From: JBHPGW01 sp042569785
GTDB lineage: Bacteria; Planctomycetota; Phycisphaerae; Sedimentisphaerales; Anaerobacaceae
Length of the DNA: 36,605 bases
Direction of reading: 5' to 3'
Assembly: GCA_042569785.1 (NCBI GenBank)
Contig: JBHPGW010000027.1
Location: 1 to 36,605, forward strand
In this document: piece by piece, positions 17,124-24,870 of the stretch
Numbering within the stretch: position 1 is the first letter of the stretch
Layout: every line of letters begins with the position of its first letter
Translations under genes and position numbers: made by a program
The notes under the pieces: model-generated
Told to the model about the DNA's origin: nothing
Database searches by the model: none
What the model saw: the letters and a program-made list of their open reading frames with translations, nothing else

Positions 17124-17993
17124 ATGCGTCTGATTGTAAAACAAAACGATCGCGTCATAAGCGAGTTTCAATTCGAAGCCGGCCCAGTCTCTATCGGCAG
17201 AGTCGCCGAGAACCAGATCGTACTCTCAGACAAAGCCGTCTCAAAAAAGCATGCGGTGATCTCCTGCGATCAAGACGGCAAATGGGCCATTGAAGATATG
17301 GATTCCGCCAACAAGACATATCTCAACGATAAGGCGATTCACCAGTCGCAGATACAGACAGGCGATACTATACACATTTCCGATTTTGCTATCGAGATCG
17401 ATCTCGAAGAAAAAGCCGACAGTCCAGCTCAAATGGAGGACACGCTCCAGATCGAAGCTACCTTGACAACGCCCAAACACGAAACCGTAGTAAGAAAACC
17501 AGACGCCGCTCATGCACCGGCTATGAGACTGGCCGCAAGAAGATTGACAGAATTCTCACAAGCAACCGAGGCCATCTCAGCAGCAACTGATCTTGACGAA
17601 CTGGTGATAACTTTGCTCGATGTCACCTTAAAGCAGTTCGACGCCTTTCATGTCTGGTGCGCTTTAAGGCCTCAACCGGGCGGGCCTATGACCTGCCACG
17701 CTGGAAAAAAACGAAACGGCCAGGCTATAGGACTCGAAGAGATAAAACTTGCTGAAAAGGTAACCCAGGCTGTCGAGAAGGGGCAGTCACTCGTACTGCC
17801 CCGTGTCACCGCACAGTTGCAGGCTGCCGAGCAGATACGTTCAGCCTTGATAGCCGCTATTCTGCTTTCCGACGGATGTTACGGCGTCTTATATATAGAC
17901 AACGCGATGATACAGAACCACTACAGCCTAAGCGATCTCGATTACCTGATGTTCATCGCGATACACACCGCAGCAACAATAAAAAACCTCTAA
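17124..17993 (+). CDS. FHA-GAF domain signalling protein
   Basis: A 289-residue cytosolic protein. Residues about 1-95 form an FHA domain, which binds phosphothreonine peptides: VSIGRVAENQIVLSD, SKKHAVIS and SANKTYLND supply the GR, SxxH and N-like positions. A Glu/Thr-rich linker follows (about 95-135). Residues about 140-289 look like a GAF domain (AISAATDLDELVITLLDVTL and LLSDGCYGVLYIDN). I use the ATG at 17124, with GGAGAGG directly upstream; the frame is open 22 codons earlier. FHA-GAF proteins usually act with Ser/Thr kinases, sigma-54 activators or cyclases, but no such partner is adjacent and no output domain is present. Confidence 0.83.
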   Translation: MRLIVKQNDRVISEFQFEAGPVSIGRVAENQIVLSDKAVSKKHAVISCDQDGKWAIEDMDSANKTYLNDKAIHQSQIQTGDTIHISDFAIEIDLEEKADSPAQMEDTLQIEATLTTPKHETVVRKPDAAHAPAMRLAARRLTEFSQATEAISAATDLDELVITLLDVTLKQFDAFHVWCALRPQPGGPMTCHAGKKRNGQAIGLEEIKLAEKVTQAVEKGQSLVLPRVTAQLQAAEQIRSALIAAILLSDGCYGVLYIDNAMIQNHYSLSDLDYLMFIAIHTAATIKNL

Positions 17994-18024
17994 CTTTCAA
18001 AACTCGTAATTTCAAGGAAATTTC

Positions 18025-18534
18025 ATGTTATTCTATTTAGTTTTTGCATATATCGCGATTGCCCCTGGACAAGCTGAGTTCGAGGCTAATGATGTAAATA
18101 TCAGCGTGAATATTAGGTCCAATGTTTATACTTATAAATTAACCAACCACAACAGCTCACCGGTAGTCAGTTTTGAGACAGCTCAACATGTTAGTTATAA
18201 TTTCATGGTCCCGGACGGCTGGCAGATGGATATTTCGCCAAAGACTTTTCATGCATGGACGAACGATCCCCTAAAGGGTATCAAGCCAAACAGGACCAAA
18301 GAATTTTCATTGCGTGTCAGCAGTAGCGGAGCCGTCCTTGGCCTTGCACCTGCAAAACTAAAACTCAGATCAGGCGAAACTATTATTCTACCGAATATCT
18401 GGGTACCGGTTCCAGAGCCACGAGCTTATATCACATTAGTTGCAGGGGTGATTTTATTTATTGTACTGCTCCATAGCTGTCTTATCATTCGAAAAAAACG
18501 ACGACTAAAAAAAACTGCCGCTAATTCCGTCTAA
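18025..18534 (+). CDS. Small exported protein with PEP-CTERM-like C-terminal anchor
   Basis: A 169-residue protein of unknown function. It starts with a short hydrophobic segment (LFYLVFAYIAIA) that may be a signal peptide, then a beta-rich domain with no family I recognise. The C-terminus has PEP at 130-132, a hydrophobic helix (AYITLVAGVILFIVLLHSCL) and a basic cluster (RKKRR), the three-part layout of exosortase sorting signals. A nine-residue tail after the cluster is longer than usual, so a plain membrane anchor is also possible. AGGA lies 6 nt before the ATG. The gene runs convergently into the EpsI-like gene and overlaps it by 14 nt, placing a candidate substrate beside the exosortase operon. 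Confidence 0.62.
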   Translation: MLFYLVFAYIAIAPGQAEFEANDVNISVNIRSNVYTYKLTNHNSSPVVSFETAQHVSYNFMVPDGWQMDISPKTFHAWTNDPLKGIKPNRTKEFSLRVSSSGAVLGLAPAKLKLRSGETIILPNIWVPVPEPRAYITLVAGVILFIVLLHSCLIIRKKRRLKKTAANSV

Positions 18535-19276
18535 CTTGTTCTGACGTTGGGAAATATTCCTTAACCAGTATTGGAAAAACTTCCTGGAAAAGCTTTTTGC
18601 ACATTTCGACAGATTTAGTAAGTTTATCGTCACTGGAAGAAGCGTCACCCTTTGAGTAGTAAACACTAGTTTCAACTTTGCTAAAATATGTATAGCGATT
18701 CCCGGGTTTGCCAACGATCCATCTGGCTTGTTCTCGGCTGTCCTCGATCTGAGCCTCTACACTGAAGCAATAAATAAGGACTATTACCAGGCCTGAGTCT
18801 TCCATTATCAGCAATTTAGCTTTAACCTGAGGCTGCTTCGGAGCCAATAGCGGCGTGTCGATCAGGATCGTCGATAACTTTTTAATTATGGAACCTTTCT
18901 GACGGTAACACACTTCGGGAGTGTGAGGGATTTTGCTGTTTGGATCACTGTAATAGGTTACAAACAGCCATGCTCTTTCGTCTTCAACCGCTCCTTTTCG
19001 TCCTAAATGAATTCTGGCATACTCATCTGTTTCAATATCATCTTTTGAAGTTGTAAAAACATATTCCCAGTCACCTTGAAAGGAGGGCAAACGGGTCATG
19101 TCGAATTCACTCAATGGCCGCTGAATATCTATTGCCTCTTTAGCATAATAAGCGGATAAAAAAATCATACCGGGCCTAAGTGCCGCCGCAGCAATAACAA
19201 TTATAACTACCGCCAACAAGAATTTAGCGGACAATATAGACCTTGTCACAACAGCCGTCTTTTTGTCATTATGCAT
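18521..19276 (-). CDS. EpsI-like exosortase-associated protein (DUF3485)
   Basis: A 251-residue membrane-anchored protein with one N-terminal transmembrane segment (about 15-40, FLLAVVIIVIAAAAL) and an extracytoplasmic domain. It contains NSKIPHTPEVCYRQKGSI, which matches the EpsI/DUF3485 pattern around a conserved cysteine (normally within HxPxxCYxxxG). EpsI proteins are encoded beside or fused to exosortases in polysaccharide-export loci. I start it at the ATG at 19276, preceded by GGAGAGAG. This ATG lies inside the exosortase gene end, giving an 8-nt overlap and likely translational coupling. Its 3' end overlaps the convergent 18025-18534 gene. Confidence 0.78.
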   Translation of the reverse strand: MHNDKKTAVVTRSILSAKFLLAVVIIVIAAAALRPGMIFLSAYYAKEAIDIQRPLSEFDMTRLPSFQGDWEYVFTTSKDDIETDEYARIHLGRKGAVEDERAWLFVTYYSDPNSKIPHTPEVCYRQKGSIIKKLSTILIDTPLLAPKQPQVKAKLLIMEDSGLVIVLIYCFSVEAQIEDSREQARWIVGKPGNRYTYFSKVETSVYYSKGDASSSDDKLTKSVEMCKKLFQEVFPILVKEYFPTSEQVRRN

Positions 19277-20189
19277 TTGAACTCTCTCCTGTATCGAGGC
19301 TTTCCTTGTCGCTGTCGTCTTCGACAAAAAGATTTATTTTGGCAGTGCAGATAAAATAAAAAAGACCATACGCCAGGAACAAGGAAAATACAGCTGAAAT
19401 ATTTCGCGGCAGTACACTTACAGGCTCGAATCCGAGATAAACTGCCAGGACCGCCCAACATAGAAAACGTAAGAAATTGCAAAAGAGAATTATCGGTATA
19501 GTCGCCATTGCTACAACAACAAGTCGCCCAAAAGAACGTATCCGGGAGAAAACCACAAATATTCCAAGCATCGAAAAAGCAAACAACAACCTTGCTCCAC
19601 GATTGGATTCGCCAAGAGCGATCACACCAGAGTTATCCTCGGTCCTAAACAACAGATCGACTCCTTTGGTCACGACATCTACACCCGGCAATTGGTCCAG
19701 AAAATTTGCGGCAAACGCTAAAGTATAAGTCTCTGGAGCGATAATTAAACGTGCGTAAATGCGACTGCCGATCGGGATCGAAAGCATTACCAACAATATC
19801 ATTGGCAGAGATAATTTTAATACTCGCCATCCGCAGGTAACCAAAACCACCCCTATCAGCACCGGTATCATTGCCAGTTCACGTATATAACCAAAGCTAA
19901 AAGGCCAGGTTGTTACCGCATACAAAAACAACCCTATAAGTATAAACAAGCAACCCCATATAGAGCCTTTAGTCAGGCTTTGAGCTAACTCGACTCGGCG
20001 ATGAAATAGCAACAAAGATATCGCCAGCGGAACAATTAAGACATATACCCGCTTACTCGATGTCAGTACTCCTGACCGCATATGGCTCGCTTCAGACCAG
20101 AACATCCAACTGCAAAGACCGATCAGGAGCACAAGTTGGGTCACGGACCCGACAATTTCACCGAGCGTCGCTTTATCTTGTTTCAGCAT
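19269..20189 (-). CDS. Exosortase-like membrane protein lacking the catalytic Cys and His
   Basis: A 306-residue polytopic membrane protein with about eight hydrophobic segments and the overall length and layout of exosortases, transpeptidase-like enzymes that process PEP-CTERM proteins. The conserved Arg region is present as CNFLRFL (R241). Where exosortases have the catalytic Cys (a GxxxxCSGxR-type block), this protein reads ALGESNRGARLL (191-202) with Ser and no Cys. The third catalytic position, usually a His followed by a Gly, reads LPRNISAVFS (260-269) with no His. Cysteines at 26, 80, 119, 237, 244 and 281 lie elsewhere. The ATG has GAGGAT just upstream. It is followed by an EpsI-like gene and preceded by a disrupted sulfatase gene. 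Either it is a catalytically dead relative or decaying, or it works by other chemistry. Confidence 0.75.
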   Translation of the reverse strand: MLKQDKATLGEIVGSVTQLVLLIGLCSWMFWSEASHMRSGVLTSSKRVYVLIVPLAISLLLFHRRVELAQSLTKGSIWGCLFILIGLFLYAVTTWPFSFGYIRELAMIPVLIGVVLVTCGWRVLKLSLPMILLVMLSIPIGSRIYARLIIAPETYTLAFAANFLDQLPGVDVVTKGVDLLFRTEDNSGVIALGESNRGARLLFAFSMLGIFVVFSRIRSFGRLVVVAMATIPIILFCNFLRFLCWAVLAVYLGFEPVSVLPRNISAVFSLFLAYGLFYFICTAKINLFVEDDSDKESLDTGESSNA

Positions 20190-20233
20190 ATATCCTCACC
20201 GCCACAATAAACTCTTTTGTGCCATTACAAATA

Positions 20234-21265
20234 TTACGGCACATAATATGCCCAGGCAGACGAACCGGCACTAAACGTCTTCCAATGAGAATACATAAGC
20301 TGTCTGGTTTGCCTGCGGGCATCAATTACTATCTGTGTTTTCTCCTGCCAATTCATAATATCATCTTTTATCTTTTTCGCCTGCTCTACCGAAACCACCC
20401 TGGGATTTTCTTCATTCGGATCGATATTAAGATCGTATTGGAAAACCTTATCCAGGTATGGCCAATAAACAATTTTCATATTGTCTTCCACGAATCCTGT
20501 CGGACTCTCTGAAAGTAAAGATGAAAAATAAAACCTGCGCTTGTCTACTGGCTTAACCATTGCGTCGAAGCCCTCAAAGCCGGCATTTGTAATGTCGAAT
20601 CCAATCAACTTAAGTATAGTCGGTGTAACGTCTATTTGCGAACATGGCCACTCGACAGTATACCCGGCATCAAGATGACCAGGCCAGCGAATAACCCATG
20701 GAACACGAATTACTTCTTCATAGGGAACCCAACGGCCTTTGCTCTTTTGTGCCCGAAAACTCGTGCCGTGATCACCCAAAACACAAAGTATCGTATTTTT
20801 ATCAAGACCATTTTCTTTTAGCTTTTGGCAAAGTTGTTCCAGGAAATGATCGGTATAGCGGACAGTTTGAAGGTATCTGTCATTTAAATTTTCTTTGGGC
20901 TTTTCGAACCAGTCCGGGACCTCGAAAGGATCGTGAGCTATTGATGTGATCACCATCAACAAAAACGGCTGGTCTTTTTCACCGATCCAATCAAGAGCGG
21001 GTTTTATTAACCGGCAGTCATCACCGCCCATATAACCTATATACGCAGAAGGATCCTGTAGATTTTCTCTAAACCACGCCCAGTCAAACCCAAGGTTGCT
21101 GAAAAGTCCGGGAGCACACTCGAAATTTCCTTTTGACATCTCGAAAAATCCACTTCGATATCCTGCCCTTGTCAGTATTGAGGCTAAACTTTCATAAGGT
21201 TTCTCGGCAGGTACCGTTTCGACACAATCCGTTTGAATGATCGGACTAGTCGAAGTCAAAGTCGT
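20234..21265 (-). pseudogene. LTA-synthase-like sulfatase, C-terminal part (split by insertion)
   Basis: This is the catalytic C-terminal part of an alkaline-phosphatase-superfamily enzyme of the lipoteichoic acid synthase/phosphoglycerol transferase type. It includes the metal-site motif CVLGDHGTSF and the C-terminal strand VPWVIRWPGH. The 5' part of the gene is at 24871-25818. Removing the intervening 3600 bp and one copy of CCAAA joins the two in frame as TTKAFW-TTLTSTSPIIQ, giving a 659-residue protein. A TTG near 21259 could restart translation, but the product would lack the membrane anchor and part of the active site. The exosortase-like gene starts 44 bp downstream, so both probably belonged to one operon before the insertion. 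Confidence 0.85.
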
Positions 21266-21636
21266 CCAAACGTTAATAGACCATCTACTGAATTGACTTC
21301 CACAGCATGATGACCGGCCTTATGATTAAGTATTTCTTTCACTATCTCTTTAGTAAGATGCTTTTTAAACGAATTTTGCTGTGTTACAAGCGAAAACTTA
21401 TTCAAGTCTGACAATTCTGCTTCTGCCACAGCTTGAAAAAACAGACCGTTAGCCAGCGAAGATACAGCTTCAGCAAGCACAATATTCCCCGTACCTAATG
21501 GACGATTTTTCATGGATAGCTCTTGTAATCGAGTTAATTGTTTTAGAGATGAATTGTCCAAGCAACTTTCATTATTAATAAGCTTATTAAACGATGTCCG
21601 CACACGCCTTCGCGGGTGGAGGCCCTTCGTGGGCAC
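21256..21636 (-). pseudogene. Truncated unknown gene at the inner edge of the insertion
   Basis: A 126-codon frame with a GTG start inside a short repeat-like, GC-rich stretch. Only the part from about MKNRPLGTGNIVLAEAV onward looks protein-like (helical, with SSLANGLFFQAVAEAEL and FKKHLTKEIVKEILNH). The last five codons (TFGRL) are already the host sulfatase sequence in another frame, so the original gene was cut at 21271 when the insertion formed. I recognise no family. It may be passenger DNA with no function. Confidence 0.35.
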
Positions 21637-21672
21637 AAGTTTATGATCGTCGAAGTTAACTTTGCGGGGGAG

Positions 21673-23115
21673 CTAATCGTGCGACCATAAAGACGAGACA
21701 GTGTTCTTTATGATCTCTTCGGTGCCGATTAGGGGAGTGCCGAAGTGTTTTGCAAATTCGGGGCAAAGGGTATGCCAGCTGCCCCAGTTTGGTAGGTATT
21801 GTGTGTTGACTTCGTAGCCGCCCTTGAGACCTAAGGCGTAGTCCTTGTCCACAGCGAAGTAGCCATCACATCCGTTGGTGAACGCGAAGGTCATCGAATG
21901 CTCAAACGGAGCCTTGTCATCGATCCAAAGCTCGTACTGGCAGAACATATTGGCCGGCATTGTGACCATGCACAACTCGGATCCGATCATAACGGAGTAA
22001 ACGTCGAATCGCAGCGTCGGCGGTGCCTGGCCTCGCTCGATCAAGGTCTTGAGTTTGTTGAGTAGTGCCATTTTATTCGGGTCGTTTTTACTGCTGTCGG
22101 CCCATCTTTGCCAGATTTCCATCGTTGGTACTTTGCCGGAGGGCAGCTGGGTACTGGCTGAACGCAGACGAAGCTTGTTTGCCTTTATCGGTACAGACTT
22201 TTCGATCGCCTTTATAACGGCGTCGCCGAGTTCTCGGCCTGCTTTATCTGCAAGGGCATGTGAACTGCGAAGGGGAAAGCCATTGATATTTCCGCCACAG
22301 CCTTGTGCGAACATCGCGATGAAGTTGTCACCCATCTTTTCATGTATTCTCGCCACGGCAGCTCCCGGGAAGTCTGCGCTTGTCAAGCCGCTTGTATGCG
22401 GTACTATCACAGGATGTGCGGCGGCCTCGAAGAGCACAGCCACAGGTTTGTGCGATTTCTTATTTTCTGCTATAAGGACGTTGACCCAGGGTATATCCGG
22501 ACCTGTCCTGTTGACTTTCATGGTGACCGAGCCGTCTGACATGACTTTGCGACGGTTAAAACCTACCTGCGCAGGGGCACGAGAGACCTTCAGCGTCACG
22601 GGGGCGAGGGCAGCTTTGGCTTGAGCAACGATTTCCAAGATAGTCTGATGCACGCCGTTGTTCCACTTGGCCGCCGGCTCCTGCGGATCGGAAAGGCGTC
22701 TCTTAGGGAGAAGTCTGACCGAGGAATGTGAGTGGCTGAAGTTGATCAGTGTTTGGTCGATGCCCAACTGTCTGCGGATCGTGCTGCGCAACTGATCACA
22801 GGCTTCATGGCCTGCACCGATAAAATCTATGCAGACAATTGCCACCGAACTACCCATCTGGTCCTCTATGACTAGCGCCCGAGCGAACAGTGGATCGTGC
22901 ACACCGATGCTCTTACGATCATAATGGGTGATCGTAAATCCAACCGGTGGTGTAACATCTCGTTGAGCAGCCCCCGCTTTGAACCCGGTATTGTCGGTGG
23001 CGGCGGGACTTATTGAAGCAGTGTTGCCGAAACACAAGATTGCAACGAAAACTAAAAGTGAGTATCTTCCGTATCTCATAAACTGACATTTCCCATTTAA
23101 ACTCTCACAAAACAT
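21673..23115 (-). CDS. Exported neutral/alkaline ceramidase-like hydrolase
   Basis: A 480-residue secreted hydrolase related to neutral/alkaline non-lysosomal ceramidases, zinc amidases that cleave the N-acyl bond of ceramide. A signal peptide follows a short charged start (hydrophobic core SLLVFVAILCFG, about 19-30). Zinc-ligand candidates are the histidines in NFSHSHSSVR (125-134) and EAAAHPVIVPH (230-240). The family hallmark at the start of the mature domain, KAGAAQRDVTPPVGF, is present. It is about 200 residues shorter than classical ceramidases, as many planctomycete homologues are, so the substrate may be another amide or ester. It is the intact cargo of the transposition unit, in the same orientation as the transposase. 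GGAGAG lies 4 nt before the ATG at 23115. Confidence 0.8.
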   Translation of the reverse strand: MFCESLNGKCQFMRYGRYSLLVFVAILCFGNTASISPAATDNTGFKAGAAQRDVTPPVGFTITHYDRKSIGVHDPLFARALVIEDQMGSSVAIVCIDFIGAGHEACDQLRSTIRRQLGIDQTLINFSHSHSSVRLLPKRRLSDPQEPAAKWNNGVHQTILEIVAQAKAALAPVTLKVSRAPAQVGFNRRKVMSDGSVTMKVNRTGPDIPWVNVLIAENKKSHKPVAVLFEAAAHPVIVPHTSGLTSADFPGAAVARIHEKMGDNFIAMFAQGCGGNINGFPLRSSHALADKAGRELGDAVIKAIEKSVPIKANKLRLRSASTQLPSGKVPTMEIWQRWADSSKNDPNKMALLNKLKTLIERGQAPPTLRFDVYSVMIGSELCMVTMPANMFCQYELWIDDKAPFEHSMTFAFTNGCDGYFAVDKDYALGLKGGYEVNTQYLPNWGSWHTLCPEFAKHFGTPLIGTEEIIKNTVSSLWSHD

Positions 23116-23139
23116 AATTCTCTCCTTTCGACTTCAATA

Positions 23140-23168
23140 TTTTTACAATAATCACCTTGAACGGTCAA
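23140..23168 (-). promoter_or_regulatory. Proximal ceramidase promoter copy
   Basis: TTGACC (23163-23168), a 17-bp spacer and TAAAAA (23140-23145) precede the ATG at 23115 by about 25 bp. The -10 box has drifted from consensus compared with the distal copy. Confidence 0.4.
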
Positions 23169-23252
23169 GGATTTTCGTTTTCGATACGGTTTTATCTGAC
23201 ATTTCCCATATACACGGTTAAAAAGCATGTTTTTCTCCGCACGATACCAATA

Positions 23253-23281
23253 ATTCTACAACAATCTACCTGAACTGTCAA
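23253..23281 (-). promoter_or_regulatory. Distal ceramidase promoter copy
   Basis: TTGACA (23276-23281), a 17-bp spacer and TAGAAT (23253-23258) form a strong sigma70 match at the same relative place as the proximal copy, 113 bp further upstream. Transcripts from here would include the duplicated start codon. Confidence 0.55.
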
Positions 23282-23425
23282 GAGTTTCCTTTTCTGAGGC
23301 ATTTTTCCTGCAAATTCATACGAAAAGCCAGATTTTTAGACTCGTCTTTCTCCCAACACTTGATTTTGCACAGACCCTGACCGCTTGCACCTTTATAAAT
23401 CCAAGTTTTTCAGCAATTTTTGGCA

Positions 23426-24766
23426 TTAACCGTACCCAATGCCCACAGGTTTCAATCGATGGATACGTTCAAGGATTTCCTCAAACAACCTTTTTGAAAC
23501 CAACACCTCTGCCATCTGAAAAATTACATATCGAGCATGCTTGACAACTTTAGCTCCGATCTTAATCAATTTAACTCTGAGTGTTCGCAGTGACCATTCC
23601 TTTACTCTCTTTGGTAAAGCCAAACGTCTCAGGAAATTGCCGAGGTTATAAGCCAGGGAAAATAGTTGGAGCCGAACCTGATTATCATTGAAATCATGAC
23701 ATGAAAACCGTGTCCAGTTCAATGCATACTTGCCTTCTTTGATCCATTGCTCGGCTGTGCCACGCTTGTTGTAAAACTTAACCACATTGCTCGATTTCCA
23801 TCGAAGGTTGGTAACGATGAATCCTATCTTTGGAAATAGTTCTCCCGCATACCATTCAATCTTAGCGACCACTCTGCGAGGTATGTCCCAGCTGGAAGCT
23901 TGATACCGAAAACTGTGGTACAGAACAATCGGCTTCTTTGGTGGGCGACCTACAGGTCGAGTCAATAAATGCTCAATCTTGTCATGTAGTATTGGATTGC
24001 CTATCAGGCGTATGGCATAGAAATAGTCTTCGACTTCAAGATAGCGGTATATGTTAGGATTAGCGAAAGCGGCATCGCCTCGGAAAAACCGGGCGATATT
24101 AAAGTCTCGATAACGACTTACGATTGGTTCCAGAACGCTCTGCCAGTTATCGGCACTATGAACATTTCCATCGCGAAGAAAGGCTCTCTCTACATCACCG
24201 AACTGATTAAAGACAAACAACGGATGATAACAAGTGTATCCGAAGTGACCGTTATAAGCTGAGCCTTCCTGTCTTCCGAACGTAGGACTGTCAGAACTGT
24301 CCATATCCAGAATAATCTTTTTGATGGGCTTGCGATTATGAACTCTATCTACCCATTGACCAGGCTGGTTCATGAGGACTTTCAGGTTTTGTGGTTGTGT
24401 GAGAATCTCGGTTTCAAACCGTCCCATCTGGCTGACAGAAGCTGCCGTTTTATCTTTAGCCCGTTCTCCAACAACTTGACGCATGGCAGGATCAACAGAT
24501 AATCGTTCGGCATCGTTAGTATCTTCATACCCTGCAAGACGACTGTAAATCGACTGACGCAACAACGCAGTGATACTATGCTGGGTATTCTTTCCTGTTC
24601 GATTGTCTGTTAGTTCGTAAGCTGCCATATCCATCAATCCAAACACGTCATCAATCTCTCTGTATGCTAACAAGCCCGCATCGCTGGTGACTTTCACTCC
24701 GTGAAATTCGAGCTTCAATTTTCGGTCAAAATTGACTCTCAGGGCATCCTTTTTGCTTTCACCCAT
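23426..24766 (-). CDS. IS1380-family transposase
   Basis: A 446-residue, apparently intact DDE transposase of the IS1380 group. Typical segments are FDRKLKLEFHGVKVTSDAGL near the start (family opening strand and helix), KKIILDMDSSDSPTFGRQEG with the first catalytic Asp, then GDAAFANPNIYRYLE and YNKRGTAEQWIKEGKYAL, the C-terminal catalytic Glu region. I use the ATG at 24766, preceded by GGAG 7 nt upstream; the frame can also start four codons earlier at a TTG. Its upstream side faces the right end of the 3600-bp unit, 104 bp away. No premature stop or frameshift is seen, so it may still be active. Confidence 0.9.
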   Translation of the reverse strand: MGESKKDALRVNFDRKLKLEFHGVKVTSDAGLLAYREIDDVFGLMDMAAYELTDNRTGKNTQHSITALLRQSIYSRLAGYEDTNDAERLSVDPAMRQVVGERAKDKTAASVSQMGRFETEILTQPQNLKVLMNQPGQWVDRVHNRKPIKKIILDMDSSDSPTFGRQEGSAYNGHFGYTCYHPLFVFNQFGDVERAFLRDGNVHSADNWQSVLEPIVSRYRDFNIARFFRGDAAFANPNIYRYLEVEDYFYAIRLIGNPILHDKIEHLLTRPVGRPPKKPIVLYHSFRYQASSWDIPRRVVAKIEWYAGELFPKIGFIVTNLRWKSSNVVKFYNKRGTAEQWIKEGKYALNWTRFSCHDFNDNQVRLQLFSLAYNLGNFLRRLALPKRVKEWSLRTLRVKLIKIGAKVVKHARYVIFQMAEVLVSKRLFEEILERIHRLKPVGIGYG

Positions 24767-24870
24767 CAGGTTCTCCAAATCAGAACAGCAAAACTTTATT
24801 GAACAGCATCCATAGAGTCTATTCTAACAAAATCCAATTTATTTGCACGAGTTCATCTGGGAAATCCGGG

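Larger units (their letters stand above)
23083..23302 (-). repeat. Diverged 113-bp tandem duplication of the ceramidase promoter and start
   Basis: Two copies (about 23083-23185 and 23196-23302) align at a 113-bp offset. Each contains CTGACATTTCCCAT, a start codon (cat at 23113-23115 and 23226-23228), a GGAG-type ribosome-binding site and a promoter. The upstream copy opens a 44-codon frame (23097-23228) that runs past the real start in another frame and begins MLFNRVYGKCQIKP, recalling GKCQ in the hydrolase N-terminus. This short frame may be a leader peptide or a relic. Confidence 0.65.
21271..24870 (-). mobile_element. 3600-bp ISEcp1-like transposition unit with 5-bp target duplication
   Basis: The unit interrupts the sulfatase gene and is flanked by the direct repeat CCAAA (21266-21270 and 24871-24875). 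Deleting the unit with one repeat restores the sulfatase frame exactly. The right end starts, read inward on the minus strand, with CCCGGATTTCCCAG, similar to IS1380-family ends. The IS's own second end is probably near 23327 (GCCAGATTT, seven of nine bases alike). The unit continues 2 kb past it, carrying a ceramidase-like gene and a truncated gene, and has no clear inverted repeat at 21271. ISEcp1 of the same family is known to mobilise adjacent DNA in this one-sided way with 5-bp duplications. The mechanism here is inferred. Confidence 0.7.

Noticed and set aside
22049..22624. A 191-codon plus-strand frame inside the ceramidase-like gene
   Set aside because: Antisense shadow with no ribosome-binding site or motif.
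23196..23426. A second, downstream target duplication for the IS1380 element alone
   Set aside because: Bases next to the presumed inner end (GAAAA near 23322) do not match CCAAA at the right end; only the outer boundary at 21266 matches.
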